Below are positions 1 to 8,916 of a stretch of DNA of 64,000 bases, piece by piece. The position numbers and the translations under genes were made by a program. How positions within the stretch are numbered: the first letter of the stretch is position 1; each line of letters starts with the position of its first letter. Source of the stretch: Sulfitobacter sp. S190 (GTDB lineage: Bacteria; Pseudomonadota; Alphaproteobacteria; Rhodobacterales; Rhodobacteraceae); contig NZ_CP081120.1 in the NCBI RefSeq assembly GCF_025141935.1, positions 1,364,001-1,428,000 of the forward strand. The letters run 5' to 3'. The notes beneath the pieces were generated by a model. The model was not told where the DNA came from. It saw nothing but the letters and a program-made list of their open reading frames with translations, and searched no databases.

Positions 1-1377
1 GCGCGGACGTTTACCGCCAACATCGCGCGCCGCAAGATGGACGAATACGGCCATCCCGATGATGCGGTACGCATTGCGTCGCCTTGGCCCGAAACAATCG
101 AGGCCGGCCCCTTCAAGGTTGGCTTCCAGCCGATTTCCCACTCCATCCCCGAAAGCAGCGCGCTCGTCATCGACACGCCTGCGGGGCGGGTCGTGCATTC
201 GGGCGACTTCAAGGTCGATCTGACGCCGGGCGTCGGCGAACCTTTCGATCCTGCCGCTTTTGAGGACATCGCCAAGGACGGCGTCAAGGCGCTGGTGTGC
301 GACAGCACGAATGTCTTCAGCCCCGATGCGGGCCGCTCTGAGGCCACGATCGGCCCTGACATCGAAGCTCTGGTCGCCTCGGCCAAGGGCATGGTCGTGG
401 CCACGACATTCGCCTCCAACGTGGCGCGTGTGAAAACACTGGCCGAAGCGGGCCAGCGGGCAGGGCGCTCTATCGTGCTGTTGGGCCGTGCGATGAAACG
501 CATGGTCGACGCGGCACAGGAAACCGGCGTACTGGCCGACTTCCCCGGTACCGTCAGCCCCGAAGCCGCACGCGACATTCCGCGCGAAAATCTGATGCTT
601 CTGGTCACCGGCAGCCAGGGCGAACGCCGGGCCGCCTCCGCACAGCTTGCGCGGGGCAAGTACATGGGGCTGGAAATGCAAGAGGGCGACATGTTCCTCT
701 TTTCCTCCAAGACCATCCCGGGCAACGAAAAGGGCGTGATCCGCATCATGAACCAGTTCTCGGAAATGGGCGTGGATGTGGTTGACGACAGTTCGGGCAA
801 ATATCACGTGTCGGGCCACGCCAACCGTCCCGATCTTGAAACGCTGCACGACATCATCAAGCCGCAGGTGCTGATCCCGATGCACGGCGAACACCGCCAT
901 CTGCGCGAACACGTGAAAATCGCCGACGGCAAAGGCATCACCGGCGTGCTTGCGGTCAACGGCATGATGGTCGATCTGTCCGGCAACGCGCCCAAGATCG
1001 CCGAATACATCGACACCGGCCGCACCTATCTCGACGGCTCGGTGCAATACGGTGCGATGGACGGTGTCGTGCGCGACCGCATCCGCATGGCGCTGAACGG
1101 TCATCTGACCGTGACGGTCATCATGGACGACGAGGATGAACCGCTCGGTGATCCGTGGGTCGACGTGATGGGCCTGCCCGAAACGGGCAACAGCCGCGCC
1201 GCACTGGTCGATGTGGTCGAAGCGGACCTGAGCCAGTGGTTGGGTCGTCAAAAAGCCAAAACGCTGCGCGACGACGAGGCGCTGAACGACGGTCTGCGCA
1301 AAGCGGCACGGCAATCCGCCTTTGGCGAGATCGGCAAAAAGCCCGAAGTCACCGTGGTGGTCAGCCGTCTGAGCTGA
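1..1377 (+). CDS. rnj: Ribonuclease J (5'-truncated by window edge)
   Basis: Metallo-beta-lactamase/beta-CASP ribonuclease acting in RNA maturation and decay in the cytoplasm. The reading frame is open from base 1, so the N-terminus with the first metal-binding HxHxDH motif lies upstream of the window; 458 residues remain of a family that is usually about 550. Visible are the beta-CASP region (segment with SSKTIPGNEKG), the late motif HVSGHANRPDL and the metal-ligand segment PMHGEHRHL, followed by the C-terminal RNase J domain. The first ATG inside the window, at 37, is internal. It is convergent with the DEAD-box helicase, and the two share a strong terminator. The family call is firm; exact substrates in this organism are not visible. 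Confidence 0.95.
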   Translation, partial: ARTFTANIARRKMDEYGHPDDAVRIASPWPETIEAGPFKVGFQPISHSIPESSALVIDTPAGRVVHSGDFKVDLTPGVGEPFDPAAFEDIAKDGVKALVCDSTNVFSPDAGRSEATIGPDIEALVASAKGMVVATTFASNVARVKTLAEAGQRAGRSIVLLGRAMKRMVDAAQETGVLADFPGTVSPEAARDIPRENLMLLVTGSQGERRAASAQLARGKYMGLEMQEGDMFLFSSKTIPGNEKGVIRIMNQFSEMGVDVVDDSSGKYHVSGHANRPDLETLHDIIKPQVLIPMHGEHRHLREHVKIADGKGITGVLAVNGMMVDLSGNAPKIAEYIDTGRTYLDGSVQYGAMDGVVRDRIRMALNGHLTVTVIMDDEDEPLGDPWVDVMGLPETGNSRAALVDVVEADLSQWLGRQKAKTLRDDEALNDGLRKAARQSAFGEIGKKPEVTVVVSRLS

Positions 1378-1413
1378 TCCCTGGCACCCCCCGCAAGGGG
1401 GGACACACAAAAT

Positions 1414-1451
1414 AAAAGGCCCGCCTGCATCCCTGCAGGCGGGCCTTTTTT
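1414..1451. terminator. Bidirectional intrinsic terminator between rnj and the helicase
   Basis: A perfect 12-bp GC-rich inverted repeat (1418-1429 and 1434-1445) with a 4-nt loop. It is flanked by AAAA on the left and TTTTTT on the right, so it can terminate transcripts from both convergent genes. Confidence 0.93.
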
Positions 1452-1472
1452 GATCTTACGTTTGGGGAGGGG

Positions 1473-2999
1473 TCAGGCCTTCTGACGCTCCTCAAAGCTC
1501 ATTTCGATGAAACCGGGCGTATGATCGCCCAGACCCACGACCTGATTGCCACCGCGACGGTTGTTGTCGCCTCCCTTGCCGCCACGGCCACGGCCGCCAC
1601 GTTGGGATTTGTTGCCATCGTCGTGTTTGCCACGCTGCTGGCGCTTGGGTTCTTCGGTCTTTCGTGGCTCTTCGGTCTGCACCGCGGGCTGCTCCGCCAC
1701 AGGGTCGGCCTTGGCCTCCTGCTGTGCTTCCTTGGGCGCCTCATCCGATTTGCGGCTGCGCGACCGGGTACGCTTAGGCTTGTCGGTCTTGTCGCCCTCG
1801 GGATTCGCGTCAGACTTCTGCGCCGGTGCCGCGTCATCGGCCTTGGCCCCGCCAAGCGGGTTGTCGAGCCGCGGGATCGCCTTCTGCACCAATCGCTCAA
1901 CATCCTCGAAATTCTTCTCGTCGCGCGGCACGCAGATCATGATGGCTTTGCCATCGCGGCCCGCGCGGCCCGTGCGGCCGATGCGGTGGACATAGTCCTC
2001 GGCATGGCTGGGCACGTCGAAGTTGAAAACATGGCTGACCGACGGCACATCCAGACCGCGCGCGGCCACGTCGGACGCCACAAGAAAGCGCAGCTCGCCA
2101 TTGCGGAAACCGTCAAGCGTGCGTGTCCGCTGGCTCTGGTCCAGATCGCCGTGGATCGGGGCCGCGTCATAGCCATATTTCTTGAGCGATTTGGCCACCA
2201 CGTCCACATCCATCTTGCGGTTGCAAAAGATGATCGCGTTGGTGCATTTCTCGCCCTCCGCGTCGATCAACGCGCGCAAAACCTTGCGCTTTTCGCTGGC
2301 TTCGCGGTCCTTGCGCGATGCCTTGAACATCAGCACACCCTGTTCGATGTTTTCCGATGTCGTCGCCTGACGGGCCACTTCGACCCGCTCGGGGTTCGAC
2401 AGGAACGTATTGGTGATCCGCTCGATTTCGGGGGCCATTGTCGCCGAAAAGAACAGCGTCTGGCGGGTAAACGGTGTCAGCCCGAAAATGCGTTCGATAT
2501 CGGGGATGAAACCCATATCGAGCATCCGGTCCGCTTCGTCGACGACCATCACTTTCACGTCGGACAAGATCAGTTTACCGCGCTCGAAATGGTCCAGCAA
2601 ACGGCCCGGTGTCGCGATCAGCACGTCCACGCCCTTGTCGATCAGCGTGTCCTGTTCCTTGAACGACACGCCGCCAATCAACAGCGCCTTCGTCAGCTTC
2701 AGGTGCTTGGTGTAGGTGTCGAAATTCTCGGCCACCTGTGCGGCCAGTTCGCGGGTCGGGCAGAGCACCAGACTGCGCGGCATCCGGGCGCGTGCACGGC
2801 CCCGCGCCAGCGCGGTGATCATCGGCAGAACAAAGCTGGCGGTCTTGCCGGTGCCTGTCTGGGCGATGCCCAGCACGTCGCGCCCCTCGAGGGCGGGGGG
2901 AATGGCGCCTGCCTGAATCGGTGTGGGGCTTTCATAGCCCGCTTCGGCAATCGCCTTGAGTACCTTTGGATTAAGGTTGAGATCGGTAAATTTCGTCAT
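1473..2999 (-). CDS. DEAD-box ATP-dependent RNA helicase, RhlE-like
   Basis: ATP-dependent RNA unwinding in ribosome assembly or mRNA turnover. The Q-motif lies near residues 4-29, Walker A AQTGTGKT at 46-53, DEAD at 154-157, SAT at 185-187, and the C-terminal RecA domain carries HRIGRTGRAGR. After about residue 395 the chain is a low-complexity K/E/P-rich tail ending in arginine-glycine repeats (RGGRGRGGKGG type), typical of RNA-binding extensions in the RhlE group. The ATG at 2999 is chosen because it begins the conserved core (MTKFTDLNL); a longer frame reaching to 3074 adds 25 residues with no helicase similarity. With RNase J next door, a shared role in RNA decay is plausible but inferred. 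Confidence 0.93.
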   Translation of the reverse strand: MTKFTDLNLNPKVLKAIAEAGYESPTPIQAGAIPPALEGRDVLGIAQTGTGKTASFVLPMITALARGRARARMPRSLVLCPTRELAAQVAENFDTYTKHLKLTKALLIGGVSFKEQDTLIDKGVDVLIATPGRLLDHFERGKLILSDVKVMVVDEADRMLDMGFIPDIERIFGLTPFTRQTLFFSATMAPEIERITNTFLSNPERVEVARQATTSENIEQGVLMFKASRKDREASEKRKVLRALIDAEGEKCTNAIIFCNRKMDVDVVAKSLKKYGYDAAPIHGDLDQSQRTRTLDGFRNGELRFLVASDVAARGLDVPSVSHVFNFDVPSHAEDYVHRIGRTGRAGRDGKAIMICVPRDEKNFEDVERLVQKAIPRLDNPLGGAKADDAAPAQKSDANPEGDKTDKPKRTRSRSRKSDEAPKEAQQEAKADPVAEQPAVQTEEPRKTEEPKRQQRGKHDDGNKSQRGGRGRGGKGGDNNRRGGNQVVGLGDHTPGFIEMSFEERQKA

Positions 3000-3135
3000 G
3001 TGTATCCGTATGTTGCGGACACTGACTTGGCCCGCGGCATCTTTCGTGCAGGCCCGCATGGCCCATCGCGTCAACGCGACCGCGGCCGGGGCCGCTGCAT
3101 CTTGGGTCTGCGCATAGCAAACGCAGGTTGTGGCG

Positions 3136-4074
3136 TCAAATCATTGACGTCTGAGGAAAATATTTGCGCACATATGTGTCAAATGGGATCGACTGCACGT
3201 ACAGCAGCCCCTCCGCCTCAAGCCGGGCGCGCAAATCGGGGCTGTCGGCGCAGACCTCGTCGAAAAACCGGCGCAATCCGGCCTCGGGGTCGTCCTGCAT
3301 CAGAAAATCAAACAGCTCGTGGGTGGTGATGCCGCCGCGTTTGCGCGGCTTTGCCGGGCCCAGATCGGCGCGGTATGATCCCTGCTCGAACCGGTAGTGG
3401 AAACTGCGCTGCCACGCCTCCCACGAAGGGGCGTGAAAATGCGCCAGCTGGCAACCGGGCAGTTCGACACCCGCGGGGTTCATTTCGCCGTTCTGGAACA
3501 CGTTGTGGATGCGCAGCTTCACATCTGGCAGCCCTGTACGCACAAACACCTTGCCCGCGATATGGCTCAGGAAACCGCCTTTGAGAAACTCGCCGAAATG
3601 GGGATAGAGCCGTGACACCGTGGGCTCGCGCTGCGGTCCTTGCGGGACAAACTGTTTGAACGCATCACCGCTGCCATCGGCCAACAACTCCATCGGACGG
3701 GCGCGGGCGTTCAACACCTGCGGCCCGAGTGCGGCCAGTTGCGCATCGATCGGTGTCCGCGGCACCAGAAACTCGTCCACATCGATATGTGTGATCCACT
3801 CCAGATCGCGTGCCTCGTGGTACGCCCGTGTGGCGTTGATGGTCTGGCGGGCCTGATGGGCATCGGGCCGTCCGCCCTTGCGTGCGGCCCAATAGGCCTC
3901 GTCGCACTGCGTCAGCACCACTTCGGGGCGGTCGCGCAGCGCGGCTTCGGCCGCAGGGCAGGGCGCGTCGAGGTACAGATACAGCCGCGCCGCGCCCGTG
4001 TGCAGATGGTAGGCCACAAACCGGAGGATCGCGGGCGCCTCCGCCTTGATGGTCGACACCACGCCCCAGGTCAC
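3136..4074 (-). CDS. Glycosyltransferase family 2-like protein (PF13704 type)
   Basis: A 312-residue protein with an N-terminal nucleotide-sugar binding start (GVVSTIKAEAPAILRFVAYH) and an acidic DxD-type motif in THIDVDEF (residues 98-102), the signature of this glycosyltransferase-2-like family. These proteins are usually linked to surface polysaccharide or glycan modification; donor and acceptor are not visible. The start is GTG at 4074, only four bases after the prfC stop, so it is translationally coupled to and co-transcribed with prfC. It belongs to the same family as the three glycosyltransferase domains at 33-39 kb, but is more divergent and lacks their C-terminal NHY-containing segment. 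Confidence 0.8.
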   Translation of the reverse strand: MTWGVVSTIKAEAPAILRFVAYHLHTGAARLYLYLDAPCPAAEAALRDRPEVVLTQCDEAYWAARKGGRPDAHQARQTINATRAYHEARDLEWITHIDVDEFLVPRTPIDAQLAALGPQVLNARARPMELLADGSGDAFKQFVPQGPQREPTVSRLYPHFGEFLKGGFLSHIAGKVFVRTGLPDVKLRIHNVFQNGEMNPAGVELPGCQLAHFHAPSWEAWQRSFHYRFEQGSYRADLGPAKPRKRGGITTHELFDFLMQDDPEAGLRRFFDEVCADSPDLRARLEAEGLLYVQSIPFDTYVRKYFPQTSMI

Positions 4075-4078
4075 GCGA

Positions 4079-5698
4079 TTACACCATCATTTCTTTGGTC
4101 GCGGTCAATGTCACATCCGGATAATCCCGCTCAACACGGTCGATGTCCCATTGCAGGCGCGTCAGATACACGATGTCACCGTCGTGATCATGGGCGATGT
4201 GCTGCTTGTTGGCATCGGCAAATTTCTCGACCGCCGCGCGGGCCCCGTTGACCCACCGCGCCGAGGTAAACTGCGATTGCTCGAAACGCACGGGCAGCCC
4301 GTATTCCAGCTCGATCCGGCTGGCCAGCACTTCGAACTGCAGCTGGCCGACAACGCCCACCACAAAGCCCGATCCGATCGAGGGTTTGAACACCTTCGCC
4401 GCCCCTTCCTCGGCAAACTGCATCAGCGCCTTTTCAAGGTGCTTGGCCTTAAGCGGATCGCCCGCCCGCACGCCCTGCAAAAGCTCCGGCGCAAAGGACG
4501 GGATGCCCGACACGCGCAGCGCTTCACCTTCGGTCAGCGTGTCCCCGATGCGCAGCTGTCCGTGGTTGGGGATACCGATGATATCCCCGGCCCAGGCCTC
4601 CTCGGCCAATTCGCGATCGGAGGCCAGAAACATCACCGGATTGGTGATCGCCATCGGCTTTTTGGTCCGCACATGGGTCATTTTCATGCCGCGCTGGAAA
4701 TGCCCCGATGCCAGCCGCACAAAGGCGACGCGGTCGCGGTGCTTGGGGTCCATATTGGCCTGCACCTTGAACACGAAACCGGCGACCTTCTTCTCTTCGG
4801 GCAATATCTGGCGCGGCTCGGCCGACTGGATCTGCGGCTCTGGCCCGTAGGTGGCGATGCCCGCCATCAGCTCCTTGACGCCAAAGCTGTTGATCGCCGA
4901 CCCGAACCATATGGGCGTGAGCGAGCCCTCCGCCATCAGCGCCGGATCAAGCGGCGGCATCAGCTCGCGCACCATCTCCAGATCCTCGCGCAGCTTGGCC
5001 AGCAGGTCGGCGGGTACATGTTCTTCCAGCTTGGGGTCGTCCAGCCCGTTGATCTCGATACTCTCGGCGACCTTGTTGCGGTCGGCGCGGTCCATCAGCT
5101 CCAGCCGGTCGCGCAGAATGTCGTAGCAGCCCAGAAAATCGCGGCCGACGCCGATGGGCCAGCTGGCAGGCGTTACATCGATGGCCAGGTTTTCCTGGAT
5201 TTCGTCGATGATCTCGAACACATCGCGGCTTTCGCGGTCCATCTTGTTACAGAACGTGAGGATCGGCAGATCGCGCATCCGGCACACTTCAAACAGCTTT
5301 TGCGTCTGGCTCTCGACCCCCTTGGCCCCGTCAATCACCATCACCGCCGCATCCACCGCCGTCAGCGTCCGGTAGGTATCTTCGGAAAAGTCGGAGTGGC
5401 CCGGCGTGTCCACGAGGTTGAAGCGGTAATTGGTCCCGCGATTGAGAAAATCGAAGGACATCGCGGAGGCGGATACCGAAATGCCGCGGTCCTTTTCCAT
5501 CGCCATGAAGTCCGACCGCGTGCGGCGCGCCTCACCCTTGGCGCGCACCTGTCCCGCCATCTGGATCGCTCCCCCGAACAGCAGGAACTTTTCCGTCAGC
5601 GTCGTCTTGCCCGCATCGGGGTGGCTGATGATCGCAAAGGTCCGGCGGCGCGCGATTTCGGCGGGCAGGTCGGGGCGATTGGTGGGGGTGTCCAACAT
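4079..5698 (-). CDS. prfC: Peptide chain release factor 3
   Basis: Translational GTPase that recycles RF1/RF2 from the ribosome after termination. G1 SHPDAGKTT is at residues 25-33, G3 DTPGH at 97-101 and G4 NKMD at 151-154, followed by EF-G-like domains II and III. Length is 539 residues against about 529 in Escherichia coli. The ATG at 5698 is preferred over an upstream in-frame ATG at 5842, because the conserved protein begins at MLDTP and an AGGA lies about 10 bases upstream. The glycosyltransferase gene follows four bases after the stop, and the Hint-domain gene lies 76 bases upstream on the same strand. Confidence 0.97.
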   Translation of the reverse strand: MLDTPTNRPDLPAEIARRRTFAIISHPDAGKTTLTEKFLLFGGAIQMAGQVRAKGEARRTRSDFMAMEKDRGISVSASAMSFDFLNRGTNYRFNLVDTPGHSDFSEDTYRTLTAVDAAVMVIDGAKGVESQTQKLFEVCRMRDLPILTFCNKMDRESRDVFEIIDEIQENLAIDVTPASWPIGVGRDFLGCYDILRDRLELMDRADRNKVAESIEINGLDDPKLEEHVPADLLAKLREDLEMVRELMPPLDPALMAEGSLTPIWFGSAINSFGVKELMAGIATYGPEPQIQSAEPRQILPEEKKVAGFVFKVQANMDPKHRDRVAFVRLASGHFQRGMKMTHVRTKKPMAITNPVMFLASDRELAEEAWAGDIIGIPNHGQLRIGDTLTEGEALRVSGIPSFAPELLQGVRAGDPLKAKHLEKALMQFAEEGAAKVFKPSIGSGFVVGVVGQLQFEVLASRIELEYGLPVRFEQSQFTSARWVNGARAAVEKFADANKQHIAHDHDGDIVYLTRLQWDIDRVERDYPDVTLTATKEMMV

Positions 5699-5774
5699 GG
5701 GTGTGGGTCCTAAGGGGGCAAGGGAATGCAGCGTTGGCCGTTCATACCTGACCTGCGGGCGGGCGCAAGCGCGG

Positions 5775-6785
5775 CTATCTGCCGGATGCCTTGCGCAGCA
5801 GAGCGGCGGCATCGGGGCGGCGCAGCAACCCTTCCTGCACATCCAGACCGGCGTGGGGCAGGTTGGAATGTCCGGGGATCACATCACCGAGGTTGCGCGA
5901 CAGATCGTGGGGCAACACCGGCCGTGTGCGGCTGTCGATCAGCATCGATTCCGCGGCAATCCCTTCGGCATAGATGATCTGGTGGCTGTCAAACAGCAAC
6001 TGGTAGTAATCGACAAACCCGCCCTGCTGGACCAGCACCGTCTCATGATCCACCAGATGGCGGGCCTTGACCAGCAGCTCGGCGCGCCCCGCGCCCAACT
6101 CGTCCACGCGCTGGTAGATGAACAGCCGGTGATCGGGGCTGACGATCAGATCGTTTTCGTTGCTGAGCGTCCCCGCTGTGATGCGGATCGGAGCGAATTC
6201 GCCCACCGCGCGGGTGGTGGTATGCCCGATCCAACGCAACGTCTGTATGCCATCGTCGCGCGTCAGGATACGGTCGCCGACCCGCAAATCCTCGACGGGG
6301 GTCTGGGCGCCCGTCGCCATCGTGATGTGGGTGCCGCGGGTAAAACTGACACAGGCAACCTGGGCGAATTTCGTCTTTGCCCCGTCGCGGTCGATCCCGA
6401 CAAGCCGGTACTCCACCTGCGGCAAGAGGCTGGCAAAGGGCAGCAGGAAAATCTCGGCCACATGGCCCGCGTCGTCAACTTCGACCAGCAAAATCGCATC
6501 GTGGATCTGCCCCTCGGGCGACATGAATGTCAGCGCACTGTCCATGTGGATGCGCGCCCCGGGGGTGCCGATCTGCGTGTCGGTCCCGACCAGAAAACTC
6601 GCGTCATCCGCCGCTAGCAGCGACAACCGCGCGGGATCGGCGCCAAAGCTCAGCTCGTACACATCATCGAGGATCAGCTCGTTGGCAAACGACAGCAGGT
6701 CGCCCATGTTCGCACCATCGGTCGCGCGAAACTGGTCCGCCACAAAGACGGGAACACTCTGCGATGAAGGGGTGCCTTGGGACAT
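5775..6785 (-). CDS. Hint-domain protein (Hint_2 type)
   Basis: A 336-residue protein whose C-terminal half is a hedgehog/intein-type Hint domain. The domain opens at Cys145 (ACVSFTRGT), continues through VEDLRVGDRILTRDDG and VSPDHRLFI, and ends near SRTRPVLPHDL. The N-terminal 140 residues carry no recognised domain and no signal peptide. Proteins of this architecture are common in Rhodobacterales, often several per genome, with unknown role. Hint folds can perform autocatalytic N-S acyl shift, and Cys145 is positioned for that, but self-cleavage is inferred only. It is divergent from the SDR gene and upstream of prfC. Confidence 0.82.
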   Translation of the reverse strand: MSQGTPSSQSVPVFVADQFRATDGANMGDLLSFANELILDDVYELSFGADPARLSLLAADDASFLVGTDTQIGTPGARIHMDSALTFMSPEGQIHDAILLVEVDDAGHVAEIFLLPFASLLPQVEYRLVGIDRDGAKTKFAQVACVSFTRGTHITMATGAQTPVEDLRVGDRILTRDDGIQTLRWIGHTTTRAVGEFAPIRITAGTLSNENDLIVSPDHRLFIYQRVDELGAGRAELLVKARHLVDHETVLVQQGGFVDYYQLLFDSHQIIYAEGIAAESMLIDSRTRPVLPHDLSRNLGDVIPGHSNLPHAGLDVQEGLLRRPDAAALLRKASGR

Positions 6786-6925
6786 GCGCGCGCTTTCTTA
6801 GGGACTGCCGGACATGGCAGTAACGTAGGATTGTGGCACGCAGCGGTCAACGGCGCGGTGTTTTGCTGGCAACCCTGCTTGCGCTGGTGTTAGCTATGGC
6901 CGAAACGCAACCGAAGGAGAACGGC

Positions 6926-7705
6926 ATGGATCTGGGGATCAAAGGCAAACGGGCGCTGGTGTGCGCCTCGTCAAAGGGTTTGGGACTGGGCTGTGCCGAA
7001 GCACTGGCCGCCGCCGGTGTCGATCTGGTGATGAACGCACGCGGCGCGGAAACGCTTGACGCCGAAGCGGACCGGCTGCGCGGCACCTACGGTGTCAATG
7101 TGCAAACCGTGGCGGCCGATGTGGCGACACAGGACGGTCAGGCCGCCGTGATCGATGCCGCGGGGGCGGCGGACATTCTGGTGAACAATGCGGGCGGCCC
7201 CCCTCCGGGCATGTGGCAGGACTGGGACCGCGACGATTTCATCGCGGCGCTGGACGCCAACATGCTGGCGCCGATCGCCCTGATCAAAGGGCTGGTGCCC
7301 GCCATGATGGACCGCGGCTGGGGCCGGGTGGTCAACATCACATCGCAGTCGGTGCGCGCGCCCATCGGGGTGCTGGGGCTCAGCAACTCCGCCCGCACCG
7401 GTCTGACGGGCTACGTCGCGGGCACCTCGCGGCAGGTTGCGGGATCGGGCGTGACCATCAACAACCTGCTGCCCGGCATCCACGCGACGGACCGCGCGGA
7501 TTCGCTCGACGGCGCGGTGGTCAAATCGCAAGGCATCACCCTTGAAGAGGCGCGCGCCCAACGCGCGGCAACCATCCCTGCGGGGCGCTACGGCACCGCG
7601 GCGGAATTCGGGGCGGCCTGCGCATTCCTGTGTTCCACACACGCCGGTTTCATCGTGGGCCAATCCATCCTTCTGGACGGTGGCGCCACGAACATCACGA
7701 TGTAA
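6926..7705 (+). CDS. Divergent short-chain dehydrogenase/reductase lacking the YxxxK pair
   Basis: A 259-residue Rossmann-fold protein with the dinucleotide-binding pattern ASSKGLGLG at residues 14-22 and the NNAGG segment. Where classical SDRs have YxxxK, this one reads LSNSARTGLTGY, so the catalytic tyrosine and lysine are not in their usual places. Related divergent SDRs are often called 3-oxoacyl-ACP reductase, but that activity should not be assumed. The ATG at 6926 is preceded by GAAGGAGA at 6913-6920; a longer GTG frame from 6833 would add a hydrophobic leader unlike the family. The DNA-alkylation-repair gene starts six bases after its stop, so the two are probably co-transcribed. Confidence 0.85.
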   Translation: MDLGIKGKRALVCASSKGLGLGCAEALAAAGVDLVMNARGAETLDAEADRLRGTYGVNVQTVAADVATQDGQAAVIDAAGAADILVNNAGGPPPGMWQDWDRDDFIAALDANMLAPIALIKGLVPAMMDRGWGRVVNITSQSVRAPIGVLGLSNSARTGLTGYVAGTSRQVAGSGVTINNLLPGIHATDRADSLDGAVVKSQGITLEEARAQRAATIPAGRYGTAAEFGAACAFLCSTHAGFIVGQSILLDGGATNITM

Positions 7706-7711
7706 GCCGCT

Positions 7712-8833
7712 GTGGCAGAACGGTTTTCGCTCAAGGACCACCTGTTCAACCCGCAGACCGTGGCACAGCTGGCGGAGGATTTCGCCCGCGGTGTACCGGG
7801 CTTTGACGGTGATGCCTTCACCGCCAAGGCGCTCGGCGGGTTTGACGGGCGCGAGTTGCTCGAACGGCTGGACTGGCTCGCCGATTGCGCACAGGCGCAG
7901 CTGGCGGGCGATTTCCCCACGATGGCGGACCAGCTCGAAGCCGCACTGCCGCCGCCACTGGACCCGACCCTGCGCGACGATGACTTCGGGCAGTTCATCC
8001 ACGCGGTGCCGGGCATTCTGGCGGTGCGCCACGGGCTCGAACACCACCGCGACCGCGCGCTCGATCTGCTGTATGCTGCGACGCAACGCTTCTCGATGGA
8101 GTTCTACATCCGGCCCTTCCTGAACCGCTGGCCTGCCGAAACGCTCGCGCGGCTGCATGAATGGGCGCAGGATGACAACTATCACGTGCGGCGGTTGGTC
8201 AGCGAGGGCACGCGCCCGCGGCTGCCGTGGGCAAAATCCGTGCGCCTGAACCCTGACCAGACGCTGCCGCTGCTGACCCGGCTGCATGGCGATCCCACCC
8301 GCTATGTCACGCGGTCGGTCGCCAATCACCTCAACGATATTGCCAAAACAGATCCGGACCGCGTGCTGGGTACGCTGGACGACTGGCAGGCAAGGGAGGT
8401 GCAGGCAAAGGCAGAACTGGACTGGATGCGCCGCCACGCGCTGCGCACGCTGATAAAGCAGGGGCATCCCGGCGCGATGGCGGCGCTTGGCTACCGGCAG
8501 GACGTGCCGCTCAGCGCCCGGATCACTCCGGCGACCGGCCAAGTGGCCATTGGCGATGTCTTGCCCTTCACGGTGACGCTCGCCGCGGATGTCTCGCTGC
8601 CGGTGTTGGTGGATTACCGCATCGGTTTTGCCCGCCCGGGCGCCAAGACGGCGCAGAAGGTGTTCAAGCTCAAGACCGCGCGGATCAGCGCCGGAACCCC
8701 GCTGGAGCTGACCAAAAAGCACCGGTTCAAAGGCGACGCGACGACCTTCACGCTGCATCCCGGGGTGCACACGATCACCGTGCAGGTGAACGGGCTGGAC
8801 GTCTGCGAAACGCAGGTGACGCTAACGGGCTGA
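7712..8833 (+). CDS. DNA alkylation repair protein, AlkC/AlkD-like HEAT-repeat
   Basis: A 373-residue helical-repeat protein. The diagnostic stretch is DNYHVRRLVSEGTRPRLPW at residues 155-173, followed by a further repeat around YVTRSVANHLNDIAKT, as in the AlkD/AlkC superfamily of alkylpurine DNA glycosylases, which excise N3- and N7-alkylated bases. The last 110 residues form a beta-rich extension (ITPATGQVAIGDVLPFTVTL onward) of the Ig-like kind found in some AlkC members. The GTG start at 7712 lies six bases after the SDR stop; no nearby ATG fits. Glycosylase activity rests on family resemblance. Confidence 0.82.
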   Translation: MAERFSLKDHLFNPQTVAQLAEDFARGVPGFDGDAFTAKALGGFDGRELLERLDWLADCAQAQLAGDFPTMADQLEAALPPPLDPTLRDDDFGQFIHAVPGILAVRHGLEHHRDRALDLLYAATQRFSMEFYIRPFLNRWPAETLARLHEWAQDDNYHVRRLVSEGTRPRLPWAKSVRLNPDQTLPLLTRLHGDPTRYVTRSVANHLNDIAKTDPDRVLGTLDDWQAREVQAKAELDWMRRHALRTLIKQGHPGAMAALGYRQDVPLSARITPATGQVAIGDVLPFTVTLAADVSLPVLVDYRIGFARPGAKTAQKVFKLKTARISAGTPLELTKKHRFKGDATTFTLHPGVHTITVQVNGLDVCETQVTLTG

Positions 8834-8916
8834 TCCGCGCGGACATGGTCGCTTGCAGGGGGCGGGCGGGGCTGATAGCTGATAGCTGACTGAATTGATC
8901 GGATAAGCCACCGCCG

